Below, one piece after another: positions 7,966-16,612 of a stretch of 55,822 nt of DNA. This DNA is from CAIVAT01 sp037128705. GTDB taxonomy: Bacteria > Bacteroidota > Bacteroidia > Bacteroidales > FEN-979. Location of the stretch: contig JBAXVX010000026.1 in the NCBI GenBank assembly GCA_037128705.1, positions 1-55,822 on the forward strand. Direction: 5' to 3'. Both the position numbers and the translations under genes were made by a program. Position 1 is the first letter of the stretch, and each line of letters begins with the position of its first letter. Below the pieces are notes generated by a model, which was not told the origin of the DNA, did no database searches, and worked only from the letters and a program-made list of their open reading frames with translations.

Positions 7966-8910
7966 CTATTTTTCATTGCTGTAGGCTTCGATCACCCTGC
8001 TCACCAGCTTATGGCGAATGATATCTGATTTGTCAAGGTATACGAAGTCAATGCCGGGAATGTTCTTCAGGATCTCCTGTGAATGGATCAGTCCGCTCAC
8101 CTGGTTCCTGGGGAGATCAATTTGGGTGACATCACCGGTGACGATGAATTTTGCTGAAACCCCCATCCTGGTGAGGAACATCTTAAGCTGGCTGGGGGTT
8201 GTGTTCTGGGCTTCGTCGAGAATGGCAAAAGCGTTGTTCAGTGTGCGGCCGCGCATGAATGCAAGCGGCGCGATTTCGATCACCCTGTCTTCGATATATT
8301 GGAGGAGTTTTTGGGTCGGCAGCATGTCGCCAAGCGCATCGTAAAGAGGCTGCATGTAAGGGTCGAGTTTTTCCTTCAGGTCGCCCGGAAGGAATCCCAG
8401 GTTTTCGCCGGCTTCCACGGCAGGCCGCGTCAGGATGATCCGCTGAATTTCTTTGTTTTTCAGGGCCCTGACGGCAAGGGCTACGGCGGTATAGGTCTTT
8501 CCGGTACCGGCCGGGCCGATGGCAAAGATCAGATCATTTTTCCTGCTACTCTCGACGAGTTTTAACTGGTTGGTTGTCCTGGCGCGGATCAGCATGCCAT
8601 TTTTACCGTGAACAAGGACATCCGGCTGAACTTCGGGAGAGGTCTGGGTGCCATTTGAATCGACCCCGAGCAGGAGGGTGATGTCAGCTTTGGTTAACCG
8701 GCCAAATTTCTCAAAATGAAGGATCAGCGTGTTGAATTTCGCTTCAAAATCGACAAGGTCTGTCTCCTCCCCGTAAGCTTTGATATAATTGTCACGGGAA
8801 ACGATTTTCAGTTTGGGAAAAAAATTCCGCACCACCTCCAGATTTTGATCATTTGCCCCGAAAATGTCAAGCGGGTGAATGGTTTCAATGTTTATTGTTA
8901 TTTCACTCAT
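7966..8910 (-). CDS. PhoH-like ATPase
   Basis: A 314-residue PhoH family protein. An N-terminal ~100-residue region (KH-like, ending ...LLGVDSNG) precedes the P-loop GPAGTGKTYTAVALAV, then ILTRPAVEAGENLGFLPGDL, the Walker B region NAFAILDEAQNTTPSQLKMF and the sensor segment KFIVTGDVTQIDLPRNQVSG. This is a cytoplasmic ATPase of the helicase-like fold, probably connected with RNA metabolism; its exact reaction is not settled for the family. It is transcribed divergently from the SAM hydroxide adenosyltransferase gene with only 43 bases between start codons, and the two promoters overlap. Confidence 0.94.
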   Translation of the reverse strand: MSEITINIETIHPLDIFGANDQNLEVVRNFFPKLKIVSRDNYIKAYGEETDLVDFEAKFNTLILHFEKFGRLTKADITLLLGVDSNGTQTSPEVQPDVLVHGKNGMLIRARTTNQLKLVESSRKNDLIFAIGPAGTGKTYTAVALAVRALKNKEIQRIILTRPAVEAGENLGFLPGDLKEKLDPYMQPLYDALGDMLPTQKLLQYIEDRVIEIAPLAFMRGRTLNNAFAILDEAQNTTPSQLKMFLTRMGVSAKFIVTGDVTQIDLPRNQVSGLIHSQEILKNIPGIDFVYLDKSDIIRHKLVSRVIEAYSNEK

Positions 8911-8920
8911 GAATTATTTG

Positions 8921-8928
8921 TACCTTTG
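8921..8928 (+). promoter_or_regulatory. -7 box of the SAM hydroxide adenosyltransferase gene
   Basis: TACCTTTG matches TAnnTTTG exactly and lies 25 bases before the ATG at 8954. A TTG-type -33 element is poorly spaced. Confidence 0.55.
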
Positions 8929-8934
8929 AATACG

Positions 8935-8942
8935 CAAAAGTA
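8935..8942 (-). promoter_or_regulatory. -7 box of phoH
   Basis: On the minus strand this reads TACTTTTG, an exact TAnnTTTG match, 24 bases before the phoH ATG. It is six bases from the opposing -7 box, so the two polymerases cannot sit there together. Confidence 0.55.
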
Positions 8943-8953
8943 CGAATAAATCC

Positions 8954-9733
8954 ATGGCTATCATCACGCTTACCAGCGACTGGGGAGTTAAAGACCATTA
9001 CGCGGGTGCTGTCAAAGGCGCTATCCTGCGGCAGTTACCCGGGGCCAACATTGTAGATATATCCCATCAGATTCCTGCTTTTGATCTGAATCAGGCTGCA
9101 TTTATTGTACGAAACTTTTACAGGAATTTTCCCGAGGGAACCATTCACATCCTGGCGATTAATACCGAGGCGGCCATAGAAACACCCCATACCCTGGTTT
9201 ACCATCACGGATATTATTTTATCGGGGCCGATAACGGGATTTTTTCCCTGCTGTTCGATGATAAACCTTCCAAAATCATCGAGCTGGATGTCATTCAGGA
9301 TTCGGATTATTTCACCTTTCCGACCCGCGATGTGTTTGTAAAAGTTGCCTGTCACATTGCCAATGGAAATCCCATCGAAGCGCTTGGTCATCCCAAGGAC
9401 AAGGTTCTGCAGAAGATGGCGTTCCAGCCTGTAATTCAGGGAGATATGATCAAGGGTAAGGTTATCTATGTTGATAATTATGAAAATGTCTTTGTCAACA
9501 TCACCGAAACCCTTTTTAATTCGATTGTCAAGCATCAAAAATTCGCCATTACATTCCGAACCGCGAACTACAGCATCAGCGAAATCAGTAAATCATACAA
9601 AGATGTGAACCAGGGAGTTATGCTAGCCCTGTTTTCCAGCAGCGGGTATCTCGAAATTGCCATCCGCGAAGGTAAGGCCAGCAGTTTGCTCGGACTGAAG
9701 ATGGACCAGCTGGTGACGGTGGAAATATTGTGA
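8954..9733 (+). CDS. SAM hydroxide adenosyltransferase (DUF62 / fluorinase-like fold)
   Basis: A 259-residue protein matching the DUF62 family of S-adenosylmethionine hydrolases. The N-terminal block ITLTSDWGVKDHYAGAVKG contains the conserved Asp and the substrate-binding DHY; further marks are VDISHQIPAFDLNQAAFIV, YFIGADNGIFSLLFDD and, in the C-terminal beta domain, VDNYENVFVNIT. Known members split SAM to adenosine and methionine with an activated water; the role in the cell is not understood. The family is related to fluorinase and chlorinase, but the hydrolase form is by far the more common. It is probably followed by mgsA in the same transcript across a repeat-filled gap. Confidence 0.92.
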   Translation: MAIITLTSDWGVKDHYAGAVKGAILRQLPGANIVDISHQIPAFDLNQAAFIVRNFYRNFPEGTIHILAINTEAAIETPHTLVYHHGYYFIGADNGIFSLLFDDKPSKIIELDVIQDSDYFTFPTRDVFVKVACHIANGNPIEALGHPKDKVLQKMAFQPVIQGDMIKGKVIYVDNYENVFVNITETLFNSIVKHQKFAITFRTANYSISEISKSYKDVNQGVMLALFSSSGYLEIAIREGKASSLLGLKMDQLVTVEIL

Positions 9734-9734
9734 T

Positions 9735-9846
9735 AATGACGAATTACGAATTACGAGTGACGAATGACGAGTGACGAATGACCAATGCCTAATGCCTAAT
9801 GCCTAATGCCTAATGCCTAATGGCTAGTGGCTAATGCCTAATTACA
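9735..9846. repeat. sixteen degenerate heptamers ending exactly at the mgsA ATG
   Basis: A 112-base run of sixteen 7-base units with no gaps. Early units are AATTACG/AATGACG/AGTGACG variants; later units are mostly AATGCCT (five in a row at 9784-9818), then AATGGCT, AGTGGCT, AATGCCT and AATTACA. The last unit ends one base before the mgsA start codon, leaving no room for a separate ribosome binding site. The perfect run suggests recent slippage or copying. Confidence 0.95.
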
Positions 9847-10329
9847 ATGGAAAAATCAAAAAACATAGCGCTTGTAGGACACGATAACCGTAAGAAGGAT
9901 CTCGTGGAGTGGGTGGAATTTAATTACAAAACCCTGCTTGGACATCATCTGATCTGTACAGGCACCACGGGGAAACTGGTTGAGGAAACGATCCTGAACA
10001 AACTGGAGGAGGAGGAGAAGATCACCTTTGACATAGTAAAACTGAAATCGGGCCCGCTTGGTGGCGACCAGCAACTGGGCGCCATGATCGCAGAAGGGAA
10101 GATCGACCTGCTCATCTTTTTCTGGGATCCCATGCAGCCGCAGCCGCACGATGTAGACGTCAAGGCACTTTTGCGGATTACCGTGGTTTATAACATTCCG
10201 ACGGCCTGCAATCGTTCTACGGCCGATTTCATGATTTCATCCCACCTGCTGAAGGAACCCTACGAGCCACGCCTGGTTGATTACTCGGGCTATGTTGCCA
10301 GGCCGATCCCCGGAAATGTTCCTGATTGA
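9847..10329 (+). CDS. mgsA: methylglyoxal synthase
   Basis: A 160-residue protein matching MgsA along its length: IALVGHDNRKKDLVEW, ICTGTTGKLVEETI, the catalytic-Asp strand LKSGPLGGDQQLGAMIAEGK, FFWDPMQPQPHDVDVKALLR and NIPTACNRSTADFMI. It converts dihydroxyacetone phosphate to methylglyoxal and phosphate, a bypass of lower glycolysis that frees phosphate. Cytoplasmic. The ATG abuts an array of heptamer repeats and has no visible Shine-Dalgarno sequence, which is common in this phylum. Confidence 0.97.
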   Translation: MEKSKNIALVGHDNRKKDLVEWVEFNYKTLLGHHLICTGTTGKLVEETILNKLEEEEKITFDIVKLKSGPLGGDQQLGAMIAEGKIDLLIFFWDPMQPQPHDVDVKALLRITVVYNIPTACNRSTADFMISSHLLKEPYEPRLVDYSGYVARPIPGNVPD

Positions 10330-10353
10330 TGCAATTTGGTGCGTGAAAAATGC

Positions 10354-10361
10354 TAATTTTG
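10354..10361 (+). promoter_or_regulatory. -7 box of the gldF operon
   Basis: TAATTTTG matches TAnnTTTG exactly, 22 bases before the gldF ATG. A TTTG at 10335-10338 could be the -33 element, though the 15-base spacer is short. Confidence 0.55.
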
Positions 10362-10383
10362 CACGCCTTTAACAAATGCATTT

Positions 10384-11115
10384 ATGTTCACCCTGTTTAT
10401 TAAAGAGATCAACGGTTTTTTAAACGCGCTCATCGGGTATATCGTGATGATCGTTTTTCTTTTGATCACCGGTCTTTTCCTGTGGGTTTTCAAGATGGAA
10501 TTCAATGTGCTCGATTTTGGTTTTGCGGGGCTCGACGGGCTGTTCATCCTGGCTCCCTTTGTCTTTCTTTTTCTTATCCCGGCCATCACCATGCGTTCGT
10601 TTGCCGATGAGAAAAAAAGCGGGACCATCGAATTACTCATGACCCAGCCGCTCACCGATGTGCAGGTGATCCTGGCAAAATATTTTGCCGGGGTTGTTTT
10701 GGTCATCATTTCCCTTTTACCGACCCTGATATACTATTTTTCGGTCTACCGTTTGGGCCTCCCTCCGGGAAACCTTGATTCGGGGAGCATCTGGGGTTCC
10801 TACATCGGTCTGTTTTTTCTCGGAGCCAGTTTCGTATCCATTGGCATTTTTGCCTCCTCTCTCACCGACAACCAGATCGTATCATTTATCCTTGCAGTTT
10901 TTATCAGTTTCCTGCTTTATATGGGTTTCGAATTGGTATATACCTTTGTTGTTTCAGGAAAAGCCGGACTGATTATTGAATCCCTCGGGCTGAACGCCCA
11001 TTATACCTCAATGAGCCGTGGAGTGGTCGATACCCGCGATCTGATCTATTTCGCCAGTGTGACCGTCATCTTCATCCTGCTGACAAAATTATCGCTGGAA
11101 AGCAGGAAGTGGTAA
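10384..11115 (+). CDS. gldF: gliding motility ABC transporter permease GldF
   Basis: A 243-residue ABC-2 type permease with about six membrane segments. The N-terminus MFTLFIKEINGFLNALIGYI and the block ITMRSFADEKKSGTIELLMT followed by QPLTDVQVILAKYF are typical of GldF. In gliding Bacteroidota GldF, GldG and the ATPase GldA form an ABC transporter needed for motility; many non-gliding members carry gldFG as well. The gldA ATPase gene is not next to it here. The next gene, gldG, starts 18 bases downstream. Confidence 0.92.
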   Translation: MFTLFIKEINGFLNALIGYIVMIVFLLITGLFLWVFKMEFNVLDFGFAGLDGLFILAPFVFLFLIPAITMRSFADEKKSGTIELLMTQPLTDVQVILAKYFAGVVLVIISLLPTLIYYFSVYRLGLPPGNLDSGSIWGSYIGLFFLGASFVSIGIFASSLTDNQIVSFILAVFISFLLYMGFELVYTFVVSGKAGLIIESLGLNAHYTSMSRGVVDTRDLIYFASVTVIFILLTKLSLESRKW

Positions 11116-11133
11116 ACAACGGAGGTTTTTAAT

Positions 11134-12921
11134 ATGAAAGTTACAGATAGCGGAAAAAAGCAAATGGCTGATCAGAAGAAAAATATCAAATGGGGGAACA
11201 TCACCTGGCTCATCCTTAGTGTTGCGATCATCATCCTGCTTAACATCATCTCTGCCTTTGTTTTCACACGATTCGATCTTACAGCAGAGAAGCGGTATTC
11301 CCTTGCCCCGGCCACTAAAAAACTACTGAAGAAATTGGATGATGTTGTGTTTTTCAAGGTGTACCTGATGGGAGATCTTCCGCCGGGATTTCAACGGCTT
11401 TCAAATGAGACCAGGGAGATGCTCGATGAATTCAGGGCCTACAGCAACAACATCCAGTATGAATTTGTCAATCCCTCGGACAACCCCAATGCAAAGGATC
11501 GGAATGAAGCCTATCGCCTGCTTGTTGAGCGCGGATTGCAACCAACCGATCTCCGGGTTAACAAGAAGGGAACCTCTTCCCAGCTTATCATTTTCCCGGG
11601 TGCGATGGCCTCCTACCATGGAAAGGAAATCCCGGTTCAACTGCTCATGGCACAGTTGCAGCAGGATAATAACAAGGTGCTGAACAACTCCATCCAATCG
11701 CTGGAGTACAACCTCGCGAGTGCCATCAAGATCCTGACCACTTCGATCAAACCCAGGATTGCCTTCATTGACGGACAGGGGGAACTTGACAACACCGAGA
11801 CCTACGACCTGCAGAACGCCCTGTCGGAGTTCTACAACGTTGACCGCGTGGTCCTTCATAATAAAATCAACAGTCTCGCGCTCCGGCTTAAGACCGATTC
11901 GACACACGATATCCTGATCAATAAATACCGTGCAATCATCATTGCCAAGCCTACAAAGCCTTTCGACGAAAGGGATAAATTTCTGATTGACCAGTTCATC
12001 ATGCGTGGCGGAAGGGTATTGTGGCTCATTGATCCTGTTTTCGCAAGCATGGACAGTTTGCAGAAATACAATACCACCATGGGGATCCCGAATGATATCA
12101 ACCTGGAGGACATCCTGTTCAATTACGGGGTTCGTCTGAATGTGAATTTAGTGCAGGATCTCAATGCTTTGCCAATACCGGTTAAAACAGGCCAGCTGGG
12201 GAACCAGCCGCAATTCGATTACTTTAAATGGTATTTTTTCCCGGTTCTGATCCCGACCATCAATCATCCGGTCGTGAATGGGCTGAATGCTATCAAAACC
12301 GAATTCCTCAGTACCCTCGACACAGTATCGGCGCCAGGAGTCAGGAAGACCTTTTTGCTGGAAACCTCGCCCTATTCACGTACCATCAACGTACCTGCGC
12401 TGATTGACCTGGAAATCCTGAGGCAGCAACCGGATGAACGGATGTTCAGGAGCGGTCCGCTGCCGGTAGCTGTTTTGCTTGAAGGTGAGTTCATATCCTC
12501 TTTTCAATACCGGATTCCCCCTGAACTGGCTGACAATCCTTCCCTCGGATTTCGTGTAAAGAGCAAGCCCACCAAGATGATCATCCTGGCCGACGGAGAT
12601 ATCGCCAAAAACCAGTTCCAATTCTCACAGGGTTATGTTCTGCCCCTCGGCTATGACCAGTATACGAAACAGACATTTGGGAATAAAGACCTGATGCTGA
12701 ATGTGGTAAATTATTTGTGCGATGATTCCGGTCTGATATCGGTACGTTCGCGTGAGTTGAAACTCAGAATGCTTGATAACTCTAAAGTTGAAAGCCATCG
12801 TCTCTACTGGCAACTGCTCAACATCCTGCTTCCCGTTTTTGTGATCATCCTTTTCGGGATTGGGAAATACCGTTTCCGTAAATATACCTATGCACGCCCC
12901 GTGCGAAAGCATCAACCATGA
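11134..12921 (+). CDS. gldG: gliding motility ABC transporter auxiliary protein GldG
   Basis: A 595-residue protein with an N-terminal membrane segment (about residues 23-45), a long periplasmic part of the ABC-type uncharacterised transport/GldG family (RFDLTAEKRYSLAPATKKLL, DVVFFKVYLMGDLPPGFQRL, the central ITTSIKPRIAFIDGQGEL and RGGRVLWLIDPVFA), and a C-terminal membrane segment (LLPVFVIILFGIG) before a basic tail. GGAGG lies eight bases before the ATG. It works with the GldF permease; the cargo is not known. Its last four bases (ATGA) overlap the start of the next gene. Confidence 0.93.
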   Translation: MKVTDSGKKQMADQKKNIKWGNITWLILSVAIIILLNIISAFVFTRFDLTAEKRYSLAPATKKLLKKLDDVVFFKVYLMGDLPPGFQRLSNETREMLDEFRAYSNNIQYEFVNPSDNPNAKDRNEAYRLLVERGLQPTDLRVNKKGTSSQLIIFPGAMASYHGKEIPVQLLMAQLQQDNNKVLNNSIQSLEYNLASAIKILTTSIKPRIAFIDGQGELDNTETYDLQNALSEFYNVDRVVLHNKINSLALRLKTDSTHDILINKYRAIIIAKPTKPFDERDKFLIDQFIMRGGRVLWLIDPVFASMDSLQKYNTTMGIPNDINLEDILFNYGVRLNVNLVQDLNALPIPVKTGQLGNQPQFDYFKWYFFPVLIPTINHPVVNGLNAIKTEFLSTLDTVSAPGVRKTFLLETSPYSRTINVPALIDLEILRQQPDERMFRSGPLPVAVLLEGEFISSFQYRIPPELADNPSLGFRVKSKPTKMIILADGDIAKNQFQFSQGYVLPLGYDQYTKQTFGNKDLMLNVVNYLCDDSGLISVRSRELKLRMLDNSKVESHRLYWQLLNILLPVFVIILFGIGKYRFRKYTYARPVRKHQP

Positions 12922-13985
12922 AAAAAAACAAATCCATATTGATTGCATGCATTGTCCTGGCGCTGATCGCACTGATGCTGTGGCTTACCCAATCAAGGAC
13001 TACCTTCAGGCGTTCGCTGAGTGATTTTTCGCTTGATGATTCGTCGAATGTAACCATGATTTACATGTCGGATAAAAACAACAACTCTGTGAAACTGATC
13101 AAGCTTGCTCCCGGTCGGTGGACAGTAAATGATAAATATCCGGCGCAGAAACAGAATGTTGAATTACTGCTGAACACCATGGTTGCAATCCAGGTACAGC
13201 AGCCAGTTGCCAACGCAGCGCACGACAACATCGTAAAGGAGCTTGCAGTCAACGCTGTTAAGGTTGAGATTTACCAGTATGTTTACCGGATCGATCTGTT
13301 TGGGGTCATCCATTGGTTCCCGCATGAAAAACTTACAAAAGTTTATTACGTGGGAGGGGCAACCCAAAGCAATGAATCCAGCTTTATGCTGATGGAGAAT
13401 TCATCGGAACCCTTCATGATCTTTTTACCCGGATTCCGGGGATTCGTTTCACCAAGGTACAGCCCCTTCGAAAAATACTGGAGAGATTACAACGTATTCA
13501 GGACAACCATTCCTGAGATTGCCACCGTCAGGGTGGAGGTTCCCGAGACCCCCGATTATTCGTTCGAAGTAAGGAACAACGGGAAAAACCGCTTCTCCCT
13601 GGTCTCCCTTTCCGACAACAAGGAGATCCCTGATTATGACACCCTGAAACTGCTGAATTTTTTATCCGGATTCAGGAACCTGAGTTTTGAAACCCTGCTC
13701 AACGAGATGGACAAGGTGCGTAAAGACTCCATCCTTGCCTCCCGGCCATTCATTATCATCACGGTTACCGATACTTCGGGTGTGACCAAAGCAATGAAAA
13801 CCTACCGCAAAAAGAGTACGGATGGAGAGACTGATCAGCAAGGCCGACCGGTTCCGTATGATCTTGACAGGTTGTATGCCCTGGTGAATGACGGAAAGGA
13901 TTTTACACTCATCCAGTATTTTAGTTTCGATAAGGTGCTGCGACCCAAACCTTTTTTTCTCAAGGAAAAATATCTGAAAAGGTAA
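12918..13985 (+). CDS. DUF4340-like membrane-anchored protein
   Basis: A 355-residue protein with one N-terminal membrane segment (about residues 6-23) and the remainder exported or periplasmic. The layout (short anchor, then ...KLAPGRWTVNDKYPAQKQNV and NTMVAIQVQQPVANAAHDNI) resembles the DUF4340 family, which is often found beside ABC-2 permease and GldG-like genes. It overlaps gldG by ATGA, so I read it as a component or helper of the GldFG transporter. No catalytic motif is seen. The family assignment is from pattern, not from a search. Confidence 0.72.
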   Translation: MKKNKSILIACIVLALIALMLWLTQSRTTFRRSLSDFSLDDSSNVTMIYMSDKNNNSVKLIKLAPGRWTVNDKYPAQKQNVELLLNTMVAIQVQQPVANAAHDNIVKELAVNAVKVEIYQYVYRIDLFGVIHWFPHEKLTKVYYVGGATQSNESSFMLMENSSEPFMIFLPGFRGFVSPRYSPFEKYWRDYNVFRTTIPEIATVRVEVPETPDYSFEVRNNGKNRFSLVSLSDNKEIPDYDTLKLLNFLSGFRNLSFETLLNEMDKVRKDSILASRPFIIITVTDTSGVTKAMKTYRKKSTDGETDQQGRPVPYDLDRLYALVNDGKDFTLIQYFSFDKVLRPKPFFLKEKYLKR

Positions 13986-14015
13986 ACTCCATCGGAAGAT
14001 AACCTTCCCGTTAGT

Positions 14016-15257
14016 ATGAAAAAAGAAGTCTTGAAATATCTTGCCGGACGCCTGATCCCTGCCCTGGTCAGCCTTGCACTCATCGTACTGGCGATCAGGT
14101 ATCTTGGGCCTGTTGAATACGGCAGATATTCACTGCTTCTTTATATGGCCTTGCTGGTCATAACCCTGGATTTTCACTGGGTCCAGGTAAGCATACTCCG
14201 GTTCCTTGGCGGGATGCCCCGTGAAACCAATGTGGTGATGAGCCGTTTTTTCGATCTCACTACATTAAATGCCCTGTTTTCAACAATCATCGTCATCCTC
14301 ATCGGGTTGTTTTATTTTCACCTGGGACTGGTGGAGGTAGTGCTCGTGGCACTTTTCACCTTTCTGACTCATTTTTATCTTTTTCACCAGGCGATCCTGG
14401 AGGCCTATCACTGTTCAGTTCGCACGGCCATCCTTGAAGGAACGGACCAGGTACTTGTCCTGATCGCCCTGCTGGCAGGCCTGTTCTTTTTCGAACTGAG
14501 GACCTTTACGCTCATTTTTGGTTCACTGGTTTTTGGTTTGGCCGGTGTTCTGTTTCTCCGGGTGCTCATCCGGGTGAGGGGCTTGCTAACCATTGACCTG
14601 AAACATCTTTACTGGGATTCTCGTTTTTCGGGCAAGGTAATTGAATTTGGTTATGGAATTGCCTTGTGGCTTTTCTTCTCACACCTTTTAATGGCCGCAG
14701 ACCGTTTTATTATCATGGAGTATTTCGGTTACCATGATGCGGGGATGTATGCGGGATTAAAAGACCTCCTGTTCAAACTGGTGACATTTGCAAGTTTTCC
14801 TATTTACATATCGTATCAATCTAAAATCTCCGATCAGTGGAATGCCCATCACCAGTCGGAAGCCTGGAAAACGATCAAGGAGGCCATCAGTTTTGAGATA
14901 CTTATTTTTATCATCGTATTTATCGTTTTCATGGTGGTCAAACCCATGCTGTTTGATAACCTTCTGAAAATTCCAGAGTTGAATTTCTGGCTGATCTATC
15001 TGCCGGTACTGATGGCTTCATTTTTATGGCAGGTGGCGTTGCTTTTCCAGCGATTCCTGGAACTGGTGTTCAAGTCATCCAGGATATTGATTGCCATGGG
15101 TGTATGTGTGATCCTGAATATTGTGTTAAATCTTATTTTTGTCCCGCGACATGGACTTGTGGCTTCAAGTATTATTCTTTTGCTCACCTCTTTGCTTTAT
15201 GCGGGATTTATGGTTTTGGTCGCCTTAATTTCAAGTAAAAAACTGCAGGCCGGATGA
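14016..15257 (+). CDS. polysaccharide flippase, Wzx/MATE-like
   Basis: A 413-residue protein that is nearly all hydrophobic, with about twelve membrane segments. The N-terminus KYLAGRLIPALVSLALIVLA then RYLGPVEYGRYSLLLYMALL is typical of oligosaccharide flippases of the MOP superfamily (Wzx, RfbX). Such proteins turn lipid-linked oligosaccharides across the inner membrane. The next gene, an O-antigen ligase-like protein, overlaps by ATGA, so the pair probably handles the same glycan. It starts 30 bases after the DUF4340-like gene and may belong to the gldFG transcript. Confidence 0.88.
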   Translation: MKKEVLKYLAGRLIPALVSLALIVLAIRYLGPVEYGRYSLLLYMALLVITLDFHWVQVSILRFLGGMPRETNVVMSRFFDLTTLNALFSTIIVILIGLFYFHLGLVEVVLVALFTFLTHFYLFHQAILEAYHCSVRTAILEGTDQVLVLIALLAGLFFFELRTFTLIFGSLVFGLAGVLFLRVLIRVRGLLTIDLKHLYWDSRFSGKVIEFGYGIALWLFFSHLLMAADRFIIMEYFGYHDAGMYAGLKDLLFKLVTFASFPIYISYQSKISDQWNAHHQSEAWKTIKEAISFEILIFIIVFIVFMVVKPMLFDNLLKIPELNFWLIYLPVLMASFLWQVALLFQRFLELVFKSSRILIAMGVCVILNIVLNLIFVPRHGLVASSIILLLTSLLYAGFMVLVALISSKKLQAG

Positions 15258-16531
15258 ACAATTCCACTAAACGGATTCATGACCAGATCTTTTGGTATTC
15301 ATCCATTGCCATCGCTTTCTTTCTTCCTGTTTTTGGTAGAGTGGTGCCTCCCGTTATTGGGATCATGTTTTTGAATTGGTTGATAGACGGGCGTTTTATC
15401 AGAAATTTCACACATCTCTTCAGTGAAAAACAGCGGGGTTGGACTTTTAGTTTCGCCTCCTTTTATCTTCTTTACCTGGCCGGGCTCCTTTATACCACGA
15501 ATTTTGACTACGGATGGTTTGACCTGGAGGTGAAATTATCCCTTTTTGTCTTTCCTTTGATCTTCGCCACCAACGGCTGGCCTTTGTTTTCGGAACGACA
15601 AACAAGGTATATCCTTTGGGCTTTCGCAGCCGGATGTGCTGTTGGAACCATCATACTTCTGGGACATGCATGGATGAATAAATTTTCATTCGGGATTTCC
15701 AACTCCTTTTCCTATATGAAGCTGGCCTGGTTTTTTCATACCAGTTATTTGTCAATGTATTACAATTTTGCCGTTGCCTTTTTGATCCTGATGCTTGTCA
15801 CCGGCAAAAACATGAAATCCTGGAGGCCCGGGGCGGTCCTGGCTGTTGCGCTGTTCCTGGTTCACATGATATTTTTACTTGCCTCCAAAGCCGGGATCAT
15901 CATCCTGGGCATCAATACAGTATTATTGGCAGGATATGCCTTGATCCGGTTGAAGAGGTTAAGGCTGGCAGGGGTTATCGTTGCTGCAGCCATTGTCGTC
16001 TTTGGCATCGAATACTTTATCACACCCGAAGCTTTCTCCCGGATGGCAAAGGCGGAGGAGGTTGTAACGAACAAGGCAGGACTGAGGATACATGCCGAAA
16101 GCAATGCCGACCGGATGGCCGTTTGGTTCACAGCCCGGGAAATTATAAAAAACAACCTGATCTTCGGTGTGGGGACAGGCGATGTGAAGGATGCCCTGAT
16201 GGCGGGTTACCGCAAGCACAACTTCATCCCGGCCCTCGAACATAAATTCAATGCACACAGCCAGTACCTTCAGACCTTTATCACCCTGGGGCTGGTCGGA
16301 TTTCTGCTGTTGCTGGCCACACTTGTTTTCCCTGCCGTCAGGGCCTTGCGCATGAAGCAGGATCTCTACCTCATCTTCCTGGTGATATTTTCGCTGAACA
16401 TCCTTTTTGAATCCATGCTGGAGATTCAACAGGGGGTGATATTTTATGCCTTTTTCAACATGATCCTTTTTACATCGGGAAGAGGCGGTATTCCTGAACC
16501 GGCACCCTGCAGGAAAATTTCTTCCATCTGA
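15254..16531 (+). CDS. O-antigen ligase/polymerase family membrane protein
   Basis: A 425-residue protein with about ten membrane segments and one larger periplasmic loop containing WFTAREIIKNNLIFGVGTGD and KFNAHSQYLQTFITLGLVGF. The pattern G(V/I)G(T/S)G...H(S)xYL is the mark of the Wzy_C/WaaL family, which ligates or polymerises glycans on the periplasmic face; the conserved His is in NAHSQYL. It is coupled to the flippase gene by an ATGA overlap. Whether it is a ligase or polymerase cannot be decided from sequence alone. Confidence 0.88.
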   Translation: MNNSTKRIHDQIFWYSSIAIAFFLPVFGRVVPPVIGIMFLNWLIDGRFIRNFTHLFSEKQRGWTFSFASFYLLYLAGLLYTTNFDYGWFDLEVKLSLFVFPLIFATNGWPLFSERQTRYILWAFAAGCAVGTIILLGHAWMNKFSFGISNSFSYMKLAWFFHTSYLSMYYNFAVAFLILMLVTGKNMKSWRPGAVLAVALFLVHMIFLLASKAGIIILGINTVLLAGYALIRLKRLRLAGVIVAAAIVVFGIEYFITPEAFSRMAKAEEVVTNKAGLRIHAESNADRMAVWFTAREIIKNNLIFGVGTGDVKDALMAGYRKHNFIPALEHKFNAHSQYLQTFITLGLVGFLLLLATLVFPAVRALRMKQDLYLIFLVIFSLNILFESMLEIQQGVIFYAFFNMILFTSGRGGIPEPAPCRKISSI

Positions 16532-16548
16532 GAACCAAATATTCCTGA

Positions 16549-16584
16549 TAAAAAAAAACGGGGCCCGATAAACCGGGACCCCGT
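16549..16584 (-). terminator. Rho-independent terminator of gdhA
   Basis: On the minus strand, 29 bases after the gdhA stop, a GC-rich hairpin (arms ACGGGGTCCCGG and CGGGCCCCGT, one bulged base, 5-base loop) is followed by nine T residues. Orientation of the T run assigns it to gdhA. Confidence 0.87.
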
Positions 16585-16612
16585 CTGAATCAATAGAACT
16601 GGTCAGTTCAAA

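Noticed and set aside
8954..9733. Fluorinase or chlorinase activity
   Set aside because: The sequence fits the common hydroxide adenosyltransferase group, and nothing around it suggests halogen metabolism.
9735..9846. The regular repeats could be taken for a CRISPR array
   Set aside because: Units are 7 bases, contiguous and without spacers, and no cas gene is nearby.
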